35,146 bases of DNA from Bryobacterales bacterium (GCA_003136575.1 PLEX01000147.1:1-35146); one strand, 5' to 3'. Positions 1-8,230 are shown, counted from the first letter of the stretch. A program made the numbers and translations. The notes: a model not told the origin generated them from the letters alone.

Positions 1-730
1 GGGCGGGGCGGGGATACCTTGGCTTCGGGGAAAGTGGTTCAACTCCGGAAAAAGCCGGTTACGGTAGGGATACCGGTTGCTCGGCCCTCCGTGCGGACCC
101 GTGCCTGCGCCGCTAACGCAGACGGTTCTTACCTCTGGTTCTGGCGTCAAAACACACATTGGTGTACGGTTGCCGGATTTGGACCCCTGGCAACTGGGCC
201 CCGAGTTGTCCAGAAAATCGTTTTCACGTCCACAGGCTTCTTTGACTCCGCTGTCGTAGCTGCTTCCCCGGCTTTCATTCGGCTGCCTCATCGCTATTAC
301 GTCGTACGACTCCCCGCCAGCGTTCATATGGGCCTTACGCTCTTCGCTTTCTCCCACCAAACCGTCGCCGTGCGGCAACGGATGCTAAATAACGGGGCCT
401 CTCGGTTCTCGTGCGTGAGGTTTCTATACATGCACGGGGTCTGCGCCTCCGAAGAGCCGGCTGCGCACTCGCGTTTTCCGCGCGCTGCGGTGTTGCCTTC
501 CGGTTGGCCTGACACCGTCGGCACTCTGATTTGGCTATTTTGGAGTTCATCAACTTCAGGGATACCCAGCCTGCATATGCCCCTGTTCAACGCTCACGAC
601 CGCCCTCATTGCTCGGGCTCAGAATGGTTCGCTACTCCTTACTCCTTATGACTCTTTCATTCACTGTTTCACGGTCCACGTTGTTCGCTGCTTCATTCAG
701 GGTTTCCATATTCCAGCGCAACACGTCCGA
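1..730 (-). mobile_element. probable 5' part of a group II intron, running off the left edge
   Basis: Read on the minus strand, this stretch carries broken-frame text that resembles the open-frame leader found upstream of many bacterial group II intron maturases, for example HENREAPLFS followed in another frame by GGESYDV and RQPNESRG. The plus-strand 210-residue open frame at 19-651 looks like the spurious antisense 'protein' often annotated over such introns. No reverse transcriptase domain is visible, so the maturase would lie beyond base 1. The intron 5' end is uncertain: a GTGCG start is available at 468 on the minus strand, but the similarity seems to continue to about 700-730. Identification rests on remembered family text only. 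Confidence 0.35.
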
Positions 731-775
731 ACGGCCTCCAGGCGCATCTTATTGAGAAGATAGAGAAAGATCGCT

Positions 776-1789
776 GTGACTCTCGAATTGCTCCACGCCG
801 TTACAGGCGGCTACTCACTTACCGAACGGCAAGCCGAATCGGCCATGCGCAGCCTCCTCGCGGGCGAGTCAACGCCCGTGCTGACTGCCGCTTTCCTCAC
901 CGCGCTTCGAATGAAAGGCGAGACTGTCGACGAACTCACCGGATTTGCCCGTGCCATGCGCGACGCTTCGACTCCTCTGCCGATCGATCCCGGCGCGCGT
1001 CCGTTATTAGATACGTGCGGGACGGGCGGCGGGGGCAAGGGTACATTCAACATTTCCACCGTGACGGCGATCGTGGTGGCTGGCGCAGGGGTACGCGTCG
1101 CCAAGCATGGCAACCGGTCGATCTCAAGCCAGTGTGGCAGCGCGGATCTTCTGGAAGCTCTCGGCGTTCGCACGCACGTTACGCCCGAGGTAGCTGCCGC
1201 GGCGATCCGCGACGCGGGAATCGGCTTTTTGTTCGCGCCTGCGTTTCACAGCGCGATGAAACACGTCCAGCCGGTGCGGCTGGAACTCAAGATGCGGACG
1301 GCGTTCAATTATCTGGGGCCGTTGTCGAATCCGGCGCGAGCGGAAGTACAAGTGACGGGTACGTGGTCCGACGACGCCGCGGAGAAGATCGCCGGCGCGC
1401 TCGCCCGATTGGGACTGGAGCGCGGGTATGTGGTGCACGGGGCGGACGGTCTGGGCGAGTTGACCGTAACGGGCCCGGCGCTGGTGTTCGAGGTTCGCGC
1501 AGGTTCAGTGACGCGAATGACCCTTTCGCCGGAAGATTTTGGATTGCCGCGTCATCCCTTCGAATCGCTGCTGGGAGGCGATGCGAACGTGAACCGGGCG
1601 ATGGCGGAATCGATTCTGGCGGGCGAACGCGGCGCTCCGCGCGATATTGTGATGATGAATTCTTCGCTCGCGCTGGTAGCCGCGGGCAAGGCCGAGAACT
1701 GGAAGGCGGGCGTTTCGCTGGCGGCTGTGTCGATCGATTCGGGCGCGGCGAAAGAGAAGCTCGCCGCTTTGCGCAGGGCGACGGCATGA
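776..1789 (+). CDS. trpD: anthranilate phosphoribosyltransferase
   Basis: TrpD transfers the phosphoribosyl group of PRPP to anthranilate, the second step of tryptophan synthesis, in the cytoplasm. The 337-residue protein has the usual family length and starts at GTG 776. The PRPP site is clear: the glycine-rich DTCGTGGGG at residues 79-87, NIST at 93-96 and KHGNR at 110-114, followed by GSADLLEALG at 121-130. No other trp gene is in the window, so this copy stands outside a trp operon here. Its stop overlaps the start of the downstream lipoprotein gene (ATGA), which implies translational coupling with a protein of unrelated function. Confidence 0.97.
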   Translation: MTLELLHAVTGGYSLTERQAESAMRSLLAGESTPVLTAAFLTALRMKGETVDELTGFARAMRDASTPLPIDPGARPLLDTCGTGGGGKGTFNISTVTAIVVAGAGVRVAKHGNRSISSQCGSADLLEALGVRTHVTPEVAAAAIRDAGIGFLFAPAFHSAMKHVQPVRLELKMRTAFNYLGPLSNPARAEVQVTGTWSDDAAEKIAGALARLGLERGYVVHGADGLGELTVTGPALVFEVRAGSVTRMTLSPEDFGLPRHPFESLLGGDANVNRAMAESILAGERGAPRDIVMMNSSLALVAAGKAENWKAGVSLAAVSIDSGAAKEKLAALRRATA

Positions 1790-3009
1790 GTTCGGGCGGG
1801 GGACGAGTGCCGTGGTTTGCTGTTGCGGCCGCAATGATTCTGGCGGCTCTGACGCTGGCTGGCTGCGGCAAGCCCGAGCCCGAATACGAGCCCGCTATCG
1901 GTGAAGCGTTCATCGGACCCGCGACACTGAACCTGCGGAAAGACATCGACACGAAGTCGGCCAGCGTGGGTATCGTCCATCACGGCGACCGCGTGGAGAT
2001 CGTCGCGCAACGGCGTCTCTGGTACAAAGTGCGCACGGATAAGGGACTGGAAGGCTGGACGGACGACCGGCAGTTGCTCGATTCCGCGCAGATGAAGAGG
2101 TTGCAGAAGCTTGCGGAGGAAACCGCCGGACTGCCTTCGCAGGGCAAGGCGACCACTTACGACGTTCTCAATGTCCACACCGAGCCGAACCGCAATTCCG
2201 CAAGCTTCCTTCAGGTGAAAGAGAAGGAAACGTTCGATGTGATTACGCATCGGATCGTTCCGAAGGCGGCGAGGCAGCCGAAGCGGCGGTTAATCAAGCC
2301 CAGGCCGAAGTCGACTGCGCCGAAGAAATCCGGTAAGAAGAACGATTCGATCGTGCCTTTGCCTCCGCCGCCACCCGCGCCCGCGCCTCCGGTCGACTGG
2401 ATCGCGCTGTCGAAGGAACGCGGGGTCGAAGCAGAGGCCGATACGCCGCCCGTGGCGCAGGACGATTGGACGCTGATCCGCACAGCGAACGGCCAGAGCG
2501 GGTGGGTGCTGACGAGCCGAGTTTATATGTCGATTCCCGACGATGTCGCGCAGTATGCCGAGGGGCATCGGATCGTGGCTTATTTTTCCATCGGCACGGT
2601 GGAAGACCATGGCGAGAAGAAAGATATCTGGCTGTGGACGACTGCAGAATCGCTGGGGCAGGATCACGATTTCGACAGCTACCGGGTGTTCACCTGGAGC
2701 CTGAATCATCATCGTTATGAGACGGCGTATATTCAGCGGCGCGAGCGCGGGTATTTGCCGGTGATTGCGAAGCAGGGGGAGTTTTCGGTCTGCGTGGAGG
2801 ATAAGGAGGGCGCGCGCGTAAGGAAGGCGTACACGCTGACGGGAAATACTGTGCGTCCGGCCGGCGTGAGGCCGTGCGAAGTGCGGGCGGAGACGGAGAC
2901 CGAGGCGGTGGTGGAGAAGCCGATTGAACTGCATACGCCGGTAGCGGCGAAGAGGACCAGCTACCTGGAGGCGGTACGCGCGAAAGTTGAGAAATGGTTC
3001 GGTAAGTAG
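1786..3009 (+). CDS. SH3-domain lipoprotein
   Basis: This is a 407-residue putative lipoprotein. The start ATG at 1786 overlaps the trpD stop as ATGA; it gives a basic N-terminus, a hydrophobic stretch and a lipobox LAGC with the lipidated Cys at residue 27. Two bacterial SH3-like modules follow, at about 38-100 (with NLRKDIDTKSASVG and GLEGWTDDRQLL) and 125-160. A basic and proline-rich linker lies at about 161-202 (PPPPPPAPAPP). A third SH3-like piece at 227-248 includes the motif SGWV. The last 150 residues, beginning GHRIVAYFSIG, match no fold I recognise. SH3 modules in exported bacterial proteins often bind cell wall or other proteins; the real partner is unknown. Confidence 0.85.
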   Translation: MSSGGGRVPWFAVAAAMILAALTLAGCGKPEPEYEPAIGEAFIGPATLNLRKDIDTKSASVGIVHHGDRVEIVAQRRLWYKVRTDKGLEGWTDDRQLLDSAQMKRLQKLAEETAGLPSQGKATTYDVLNVHTEPNRNSASFLQVKEKETFDVITHRIVPKAARQPKRRLIKPRPKSTAPKKSGKKNDSIVPLPPPPPAPAPPVDWIALSKERGVEAEADTPPVAQDDWTLIRTANGQSGWVLTSRVYMSIPDDVAQYAEGHRIVAYFSIGTVEDHGEKKDIWLWTTAESLGQDHDFDSYRVFTWSLNHHRYETAYIQRRERGYLPVIAKQGEFSVCVEDKEGARVRKAYTLTGNTVRPAGVRPCEVRAETETEAVVEKPIELHTPVAAKRTSYLEAVRAKVEKWFGK

Positions 3010-3037
3010 GCGGCGAGGCGCATCAGGCCTCCGCCGC
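3010..3037 (+). terminator. stem-loop after the trpD-lipoprotein pair
   Basis: Directly after the stop codon at 3007-3009, GCGGCG (3010-3015) pairs with CGCCGC (3032-3037) and AGGC (3016-3019) with GCCT (3027-3030), with one bulged C at 3031 and a 7-base loop. There is no T tract, so this is a candidate terminator or mRNA 3' stabiliser. It sits between two convergent transcription units. Confidence 0.4.
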
Positions 3038-3130
3038 GACATGGTTCGTTCAGTCGGGCACACCGGAAGTGCGGGTCGGTGCGGCTCAATCCCTTCGGAA
3101 GAGACGCAAACGGTTAAAAATGGCGGTCTC

Positions 3131-3469
3131 TCAGCCTGCCCGTTTCAGTCCGAAGCGAATGGCTTTCTTGAGCACGGTCTGATACTTGCTTCCCGTTTCG
3201 GATGCAATGTCCTTAGCCCGCTCTATGTCGGCGATCGGAAGGCGGATCGACACCGGGCGCGTGGCATTGGCCTTCGCCTGTTCGAGCAGTTTTCTCAGAG
3301 CGGCGGGAGCGGATCGTGGTATCTTCGATCCGGACGAGTGAACCAGCGTGCCTTGTTTCAGCGCCCGTTCAAACTCGCGCTGAGTCTGTCTGCGTCCCTC
3401 GGGGCTTGCGTACCAGTCAATCCCGGACCTGGATGCTGGTTTATTTAGCTTTGTCAATTTCCGGGCCAT
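3131..3469 (-). CDS. BrnA/CopG-like antitoxin
   Basis: A 112-residue protein rich in basic residues. The C-terminal part, RPVSIRLPIADIERAKDIA and onward, has the pattern of a CopG/BrnA ribbon-helix-helix DNA-binding domain (about residues 68-108). The N-terminal part carries a WYASPEGRRQTQREFERAL segment of the kind that wraps the toxin. It overlaps the upstream BrnT-type toxin gene by 29 bases on the same strand, the usual toxin-first order of brnTA modules. Expected role: neutralise the toxin and repress the shared promoter. Whether it is strictly BrnA or a neighbouring CopG-type antitoxin cannot be settled here. Confidence 0.8.
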   Translation of the reverse strand: MARKLTKLNKPASRSGIDWYASPEGRRQTQREFERALKQGTLVHSSGSKIPRSAPAALRKLLEQAKANATRPVSIRLPIADIERAKDIASETGSKYQTVLKKAIRFGLKRAG

Positions 3470-3734
3470 AGATCTTTCTCTCCTTTTGGTTCATGGTGTG
3501 GGCAGTGACCGGACGCAATCGTTCATGTCGAATCGTGAACACAACGACCAGATACCGTCCCGCCGCCGACCTGCCCAACAACTTCCACCGGTTTTCGCCG
3601 TCCGCCTCCCGGGCGGGAATAATTACATGAGACCGTTCAAAGGCTTCCTCGACCTCTGCCGGTTCGACGCGATGCCGGGCAACATGGCCGACATTGTGCA
3701 CATCCCAGTCGAAGCCGCTAACGTTGCCGAACAA
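3441..3734 (-). CDS. brnT: BrnT-type (DUF497) ribonuclease toxin
   Basis: A 97-residue protein with the DUF497/BrnT pattern: FDWDVHNVGHVARHRV near the N-terminus, EVEEAFERSHVI, then LLGRSAAGRYLVVVFTIR and RPVTAHTMNQKERKIY. Family members have a RelE-like fold and cleave RNA, arresting growth until bound by BrnA. The start used is a TTG at 3734 immediately downstream of a TATACT box; no ATG lies nearer than the conserved FDWD segment, so the TTG start is reasonable. It is the first gene of a two-gene module and overlaps its antitoxin. Confidence 0.85.
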   Translation of the reverse strand: MFGNVSGFDWDVHNVGHVARHRVEPAEVEEAFERSHVIIPAREADGENRWKLLGRSAAGRYLVVVFTIRHERLRPVTAHTMNQKERKIYGPEIDKAK

Positions 3735-3740
3735 ACGACT

Positions 3741-3750
3741 AGTATATACA
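3741..3750 (-). promoter_or_regulatory. TATACT -10 box and palindrome before brnT
   Basis: On the minus strand TATACT (3746-3741) ends 6 bases before the TTG start of the toxin gene, and it overlaps the 8-base palindrome GTATATAC (3742-3749). No good -35 was found. The position suggests a near-leaderless message with an operator at the -10, in keeping with autoregulation by the antitoxin. Confidence 0.4.
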
Positions 3751-3815
3751 ATGTTCGTACATACGTCGGATGTGCCGATCGGATCGTCTTTCGGGTTGCG
3801 CTGCGGCGACGGCCT

Positions 3816-4142
3816 TCACGTCAGTTCGTCCGGCCTCGCCCGTTGACGCGCTCCGTGCCGAATGGTCAGGACGTGAACCGTCTTGCGCGGGTCATCGATC
3901 TCGAGGATAACCCGGTACACGTGAGGCCTGCTTCCGCAAAGCAAGTGCCGAAGCGAACTTTTCGCCGCGCGGGTTTCCGGCGCCTGAGGACAACGACGCG
4001 GCATTTTTCCGAGAGTATATATGGCCCGTTCGAGGCGATTGAACCAACGCGCGGCAGCCGTGGGCTCTTCCGCGTGAATCCACCGATAGAGATCTACGAG
4101 ATCGCGTGCCGCCCGCGTTGACATCTCAACGCGGAATTCCAT
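3816..4142 (-). CDS. RelE/ParE-family toxin
   Basis: The 108-residue protein starts at ATG 4142 (MEFRVEMSTRAARDL). A longer open frame reaches 4229, but its extra N-terminus only shadows the antitoxin gene. The pattern is ParE/RelE: an initial beta strand, a helical hairpin DLVDLYRWI...ARWFNRLERAIYTL, then PRRCPQAPE and the C-terminal strands SSLRHLLCGSRPHVYRVILEI and TVHVLTIRHGARQR with the typical basic end. Such toxins inhibit gyrase (ParE) or cleave mRNA on the ribosome (RelE); the target cannot be told from sequence. It overlaps the antitoxin gene by 17 bases. Confidence 0.85.
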   Translation of the reverse strand: MEFRVEMSTRAARDLVDLYRWIHAEEPTAAARWFNRLERAIYTLGKMPRRCPQAPETRAAKSSLRHLLCGSRPHVYRVILEIDDPRKTVHVLTIRHGARQRARPDELT

Positions 4143-4416
4143 ACCGGCGACGAACTTCGTCGAATACCTCCCGAGCCGGACGGGTGCGGCCTTGGTGGAC
4201 GTCGAGGAGCCCCTGCCGGATCGCCTCATTCACATCCGCGCGGGCGGCTATGTCGAGTAGCCGCTGGTAGGATTCCGCGTCCCGAATCACGAGTTCCGCT
4301 TTCCCCTTTACGGTCAGGACGACTGGCTGCCGGGTTTTCCGCAACTGCTTCATGAATTGCGCCGGATTGCGCCGGAAGGTCGTGACGGAATGTATATCCC
4401 GCGTAATGTCGAGCAT
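4126..4416 (-). CDS. Phd/YefM-family antitoxin
   Basis: A 96-residue antitoxin. The N-terminal half MLDITRDIHSVTTFRRNP and QPVVLTVKGKAELVIRD is the Phd/YefM DNA-binding domain, with the typical phrase 'VVLTVKGKAELVI'. The C-terminal tail, with VNEAIRQGLLDVHQGRTRPA and EVFDEVRRRYGIPR, is the toxin-binding arm. It precedes and overlaps the RelE/ParE toxin gene, the normal antitoxin-first order. An 11-base palindrome 9 bases upstream of the start is a likely autoregulatory operator. Confidence 0.88.
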   Translation of the reverse strand: MLDITRDIHSVTTFRRNPAQFMKQLRKTRQPVVLTVKGKAELVIRDAESYQRLLDIAARADVNEAIRQGLLDVHQGRTRPAREVFDEVRRRYGIPR

Positions 4417-4424
4417 GTAAAGTC

Positions 4425-4435
4425 CACTCAGAGTG
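4425..4435. promoter_or_regulatory. palindrome upstream of the Phd-type antitoxin
   Basis: CACTC-A-GAGTG is a perfect inverted repeat starting 9 bases upstream of the antitoxin start codon. Position and symmetry fit an operator bound by the Phd dimer, but an 11-base palindrome is weak evidence by itself. Confidence 0.35.
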
Positions 4436-4525
4436 TGGCACCTTGTTTAGGGCCGACGCTGCGGATTGGCTCCACGGATTGGTCTCCTCTCGCCGCGCAC
4501 CTGGGAGTAATCCATTCTTTCTTGC

Positions 4526-4725
4526 TCACCGAAAGTTTTCGATCATCATCAGATCGGCACCGGAACTGACGCTTCTGCTAACGAGGATACTTTTCTGGTC
4601 CGGGGACACGCTCAGCCCCTGATAAGCGACACCCTCGATCTTCGTCGGCACTTTGCTCGTGTTGCCCGAAAACCGGAAGAACTCCAGAGGATAAGATCTT
4701 TGGGTTTTTGGCGGCAGGCGAAGAC
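4526..4725 (-). pseudogene. C-terminal remnant of a Ser/Thr kinase with TolB/WD40-like propeller
   Basis: The frame RLPPKTQRSYPLEFFRFSG...QGLSVSPDQKSILVSR...GADLMMIENFR matches the last propeller blade that ends many acidobacterial Ser/Thr kinases: a GLSVSPDG-type blade and a terminal 'DLMLVENFR'. The N-terminal kinase lobe lies on the same strand at 5462-5878. The whole middle of the gene (rest of kinase domain, membrane segment, most of the propeller) is missing and an opposite-strand PEP-CTERM gene lies in its place. The first ten or so residues of the open frame do not look like propeller and may belong to the insert. That both ends come from one gene is inference. Confidence 0.6.
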
Positions 4726-4861
4726 TGCGAATTGAGGAAGCAAAAACAGCTCCCAAAGAGGAAGAACCGACCGGAAGAGATCGAACGAGGGCAATTGGAT
4801 GTATACTGGCATGGTGCCGGGTGCCAAAGGAAATCCCGGCACAAAGGGAGGCAATACCAAC

Positions 4862-5520
4862 ATGCTAAGGACCCGGCTCGTGCTGCTCACGATGGCTCTG
4901 GGCCGCGCATTCATCTGCCACGCTGACATAGCCATAAATTTCAACGGGTTGCCAGACGGCTATACTCTGGCGAATTATGATGGCTTGACTTGGCAGAACA
5001 CTGAGGTCGTTTCCGATCTGTCCGGTTACGACTACGCTGTCCCCACTACGGGAGGGGCGATGACGCAACCGGTAGAGTTCTCGGCACCGCCAGGACAAAC
5101 GTTCACGTTGGTTTCCATAATGCTTGGCGGTCCGGAAGTGGATGATGACGGTCCTGAGGGTGGATACGACTACGTTACAGTTTACGGCTTAGACGCTTCC
5201 GGAAACCAACTGGGTTTTGACCGGGTTGATATGATTCGGACCCGTCTGGGGGTCTTTTTTATCAGTCCTACCCCCCCTATCTGATTGGATGGTCCGGCGT
5301 GCATTCCGTCGCGATCTATCATAGGTTTCAGTACTTTGGGGTTTATGGCGAGATGTCTGGTGTCGGCCTGGAGCAAGTCACGATTTCTGATCTTAACGCG
5401 CCAGAGCCCTCGTACCTCGTTTTGGTGTTATTTGGGATGGCCGGCATGATTGTCGCCAAGCTCAGTTGCGGCCGCGGCGGCCGCAGCCAGCGCGCCCGGC
5501 TACCTGGCTGCCGATCTTGA
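4862..5520 (+). pseudogene. PEP-CTERM secreted protein, frameshifted
   Basis: The protein starts at ATG 4862, 10 bases after GGAGG, with a signal peptide-like N-terminus (MLRTRLVLLTMALGRAFICHA). The first 141 residues form a beta-rich extracellular domain (FNGLPDGYTLANYDGL, YDYVTVYGLDASGN). The frame stops at 5281-5283, but the -1 frame continues as YLIGWSGVHSVAIYHRFQYF and ends in a PEP-CTERM sorting tail: PEPS, hydrophobic YLVLVLFGMAGMIVA, then basic residues. The switch lies at a run of seven C (5271-5277); eight would restore one frame, so it may be a sequencing error or slippage. PEP-CTERM proteins are processed by exosortase; none is in this window. The gene sits between the two ends of a kinase gene on the other strand. 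Confidence 0.7.
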
Positions 5521-5878
5521 ATACCTCGCCGATCCGTATGCCGCCATGGGGAATAAGGCGATCCAGCGCCTTGCCCGGCAAGTACTCCATGACAATGAAG
5601 GGTGTGCCGTCATGCGCCGAAATCTCATGGATCATGACGATATTGGGGTGGTTCAGCGCGGATGCGCTGCGCGCCTCCTGCGTGAAGCGCCTGAGACGAT
5701 CCGCGTCTCCGAGCTTGTCCGGAGGGAGTAACTTAACGGCCACATAGCGGTTGAGTGCAGTGTCACGCGCCTTATAGACCACACCCATGCCGCCTTCGCC
5801 GAGCTTCTCGACGATTTCGTAGTGGCCGATGTCGTGCCGAGCATGAGTACTCAGTATAGTACCGGATGATCGGACCAT
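5462..5878 (-). pseudogene. N-terminal fragment of a eukaryotic-type Ser/Thr protein kinase
   Basis: Starting at ATG 5878, the frame gives a kinase N-lobe: glycine loop GEGGMGVVYKARD, VAVKLL with the ATP-binding Lys, the helix-C region RFTQEARSASALNHPNIV, the hinge-like FIVMEYLPGKALDRLI, then IRIGEVFKIGSQVAG. Family members continue 'ALAAAHAAGIVHRDLKP'; here the frame slips by one base after QVAG (the alternative frame reads ALAAAAAA) and the HRDLKP catalytic loop is absent. The fragment therefore cannot be an active kinase. The break near 5470-5485 coincides with the 3' end of the PEP-CTERM gene. Confidence 0.85.
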
Positions 5879-5950
5879 TCTATGGTCGCTGGGAAGTTGG
5901 GCTTCCAGGCGGAGCCGGGGACTGGCGCGACCCAGCCGCGGTATCGGAAG

Positions 5951-7993
5951 CTACTGCCGCAGATGTTTGCTCAGCGCGAAGAAGAACGTCCTCCCATACT
6001 CCGGAAGGGTATCGACCAGCGGCGTCAGGCCGGTCGGGTCCGAGTAGGCGAAGTTCGTCAGGTTCCGGACGCCGGTTCGGAATTCAAGCCCCTGCGGCAA
6101 TCTGGCGTTGAACGTCGCCTCGGGAACAAATACGGGTCCGAGTATTGCGCCCGCCAGCGTGCCGCGGTCGCTCATCGAAACCAATCCGGCGGAGAGAGTC
6201 ACATTAGGGGACCAGAGAGGCGAACTCAGCAGCAACTTGCCGATATTGCAGGGCGAGTTGGCCGGAGTCGAGCCGGAGAGATTCGCTCGCTGTTTCTGGA
6301 AACTTGCCGAAACCTCCAGCTTTGAAAAGAGGGTGCCACTGACTTCCGCGGAAGCGCCCGTGCCCAGAAACTCACTGGCGTTCTGAAACTGAATGGCGCC
6401 GCTCGAAAGATAGACGGGAACGATCACTCCCTTGTCGTCGATATGATAGGCCGAGACGGTCGCCTTCCAGGAGCGGAACAGCCGGCGCTGCGCTTCCACC
6501 TGGAAGGTATCGGCGATTTCCGGCTTCAGAGCCGTGTTCGCCACATTCTGCGACCCATCCGCGAAGAACAATTCATTGGCGTTGGGATTGCGGAACCCGC
6601 GGCCATAAAGGAACTTGAGAGAAGACTTGTCGTCCGGTTGGAACACGACGGCGGCTCGGGGAGAAAAAGCGCTGCTGCGATAGTAAGACCAGTCGTAACG
6701 TCCGCCGAGGTTGAAGCTCCAGCGCTTTCCGAGGCTCCACTCCTCCTGCAGAAAGCCCGCCAGGTAACGGTCCGGCTTGTTGATATACGTGTCCTGAATG
6801 TAAACGGGCTGCACGTCGGCTTCGCTCTGCAACGCCCGTAGATCGATCTTGACTTCCGATCCGGCCGTCAGGAAGCCCTTAAGTCTCCTGAAAGAAAGCC
6901 ACGGAAACCGATAATTCACCTGACTGCCGACCCAGTCGCCGGCGTCGAACTCATGGTTGACGTCGATCTGGCTGGCGGCGGCCTGGCCGGTGATAGTCGT
7001 GCTCGAATTATCGCCGCTGTTATCCAACGGGTAGTAGTAGATTCCGTGATACTCGTATTGGTCGAAGAAGGTTCTCCAGTGGAACGTGCCCCCGGTCTTC
7101 GTTTTCCGCGTGTATTGGAGATCGACGAACAGGCGCTGGTCCGTCGCCCGCGTCCCCGGGTCGTTAAATACCGCATCGCCCCAGGAAATCGGCTGCACTT
7201 TTTCCCGCGAACCGGCCAGTGACAGAAGTTCCCAGTGCCCGGCCTTGAAGTCGGCGAAGAAACGATAGCCGCGGGATGCATCCATGTTCACCGCCACGCC
7301 GTTGTTTGTCGCTGGCGTATCGTAGGCTGAAACGAAAATGTCGTTCGCTCCAGTGGTGTTGAATGCCGTCCCTGACAGAAGAAGGGAACTGTCGCCAAGG
7401 TGGATGGCCTGGGTGATTGTTACCTTCTTTTCTCCGAGAGTATCTCCTTCCGTCAGCACGGAGGTACCGTGTTCCCGCGCCGGGTCCTTCGTGATCACAT
7501 TGATTGTTGCAAGAATCCCGTTGCTGCCGTAAAGGGCGGATGACGGACCGCGAACTATTTCGATGCGGCCCACCAGCGACATGTCGAGCGCGAAGTCGTC
7601 GCCGAAGTAATTGGCCGACCCGAAAACGTTGTCGGTCATTGTATGGCCGTTCACGAGCACCAGAATTCGCGTAGCCCAGTCGCCGGGGACGGAGAAGCCG
7701 GCGACGCCAAGATTGTAGTACGTATGATCGTAGGCCAGATAGAAGCCGACAACGTGGTTCAGTGCTTCGCCGAGAGTGCGGTAGCCAAATCTGCGAATCT
7801 CTTCGGCGGTAACGACCGTCACGACTCCGGGGGCTTTGACGGCGCTCTCATTATGCAGAGAAGCTGTCTGCACCTGAAGTTTCGCTAGATCCTCCAGCGA
7901 GAGCGAAGTCAAATCCGGGTTCTGCGCGGTCGCGGATATGACGGAAATTGCCAGTAACGCAGTTATTGGCCAGGCCTTACAGGTTTGCAGCAT
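5951..7993 (-). CDS. TonB-dependent outer-membrane receptor
   Basis: A 680-residue receptor; the start ATG 7993 gives a signal peptide ending ISATAQ, and 61 upstream in-frame residues are discarded. After LSLEDLAKLQV comes the plug domain (about 45-150): VVTVVTAEEIRRFG, VNGHTMTD, IEIVRGPSSALYGSNGILATINVITKDP. The rest is a beta barrel with a TonB receptor box (GVRNLTNFAYSDPTG, YGRTFFFALS) near the C-terminus. The short 'SLEDLxxLxV' N-terminus is typical of receptors encoded next to YfiR and sensor-kinase genes. It is divergent from exactly such an operon across 237 bases; I found no riboswitch there. The ligand is unknown and transport may be secondary to signalling. Confidence 0.93.
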   Translation of the reverse strand: MLQTCKAWPITALLAISVISATAQNPDLTSLSLEDLAKLQVQTASLHNESAVKAPGVVTVVTAEEIRRFGYRTLGEALNHVVGFYLAYDHTYYNLGVAGFSVPGDWATRILVLVNGHTMTDNVFGSANYFGDDFALDMSLVGRIEIVRGPSSALYGSNGILATINVITKDPAREHGTSVLTEGDTLGEKKVTITQAIHLGDSSLLLSGTAFNTTGANDIFVSAYDTPATNNGVAVNMDASRGYRFFADFKAGHWELLSLAGSREKVQPISWGDAVFNDPGTRATDQRLFVDLQYTRKTKTGGTFHWRTFFDQYEYHGIYYYPLDNSGDNSSTTITGQAAASQIDVNHEFDAGDWVGSQVNYRFPWLSFRRLKGFLTAGSEVKIDLRALQSEADVQPVYIQDTYINKPDRYLAGFLQEEWSLGKRWSFNLGGRYDWSYYRSSAFSPRAAVVFQPDDKSSLKFLYGRGFRNPNANELFFADGSQNVANTALKPEIADTFQVEAQRRLFRSWKATVSAYHIDDKGVIVPVYLSSGAIQFQNASEFLGTGASAEVSGTLFSKLEVSASFQKQRANLSGSTPANSPCNIGKLLLSSPLWSPNVTLSAGLVSMSDRGTLAGAILGPVFVPEATFNARLPQGLEFRTGVRNLTNFAYSDPTGLTPLVDTLPEYGRTFFFALSKHLRQ

Positions 7994-8230
7994 AGGTTCA
8001 CGTAGCAATCGGCATATCGGCCGGAAATCCAGCGGCTTGAGCGGCATTCCGGGAACTCCCCGCGGGATCGTCATACTACGCCCGCCAGCCTTCAACGGGC
8101 GAGAGCCGGGAGATTGGCCGATTGCGGTGTTCGCGCATCGGCCGGCGACGGCCCGGAAGCCTGGTCCGGCTGTCATATGCGAACTATTCCTTTGGGATCA
8201 ACATTATCGTGCGGAATGCCGATAGGTTCA

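Noticed and set aside
99-125. Hairpin resembling group II intron domain V
   Set aside because: The 34-base size and two-base 3' bulge on the minus strand fit, but the catalytic AGC triad and the GNRA-type loop are absent, and domain V should lie at the other end of the intron.
19-651. 210-codon plus-strand frame at the left edge
   Set aside because: Its composition and frame-broken neighbours fit an antisense reading of a group II intron rather than a protein.
1015-1785. Upstream extension of the SH3 lipoprotein frame inside trpD
   Set aside because: The extension is out of frame over trpD and Arg/Gly-rich; ATG 1786 gives a proper lipoprotein signal.
7994-8230. Possible riboswitch between the TonB receptor and the c-di-GMP operon
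   Set aside because: No cobalamin box, GEMM core or other riboswitch consensus could be found by eye on either strand.
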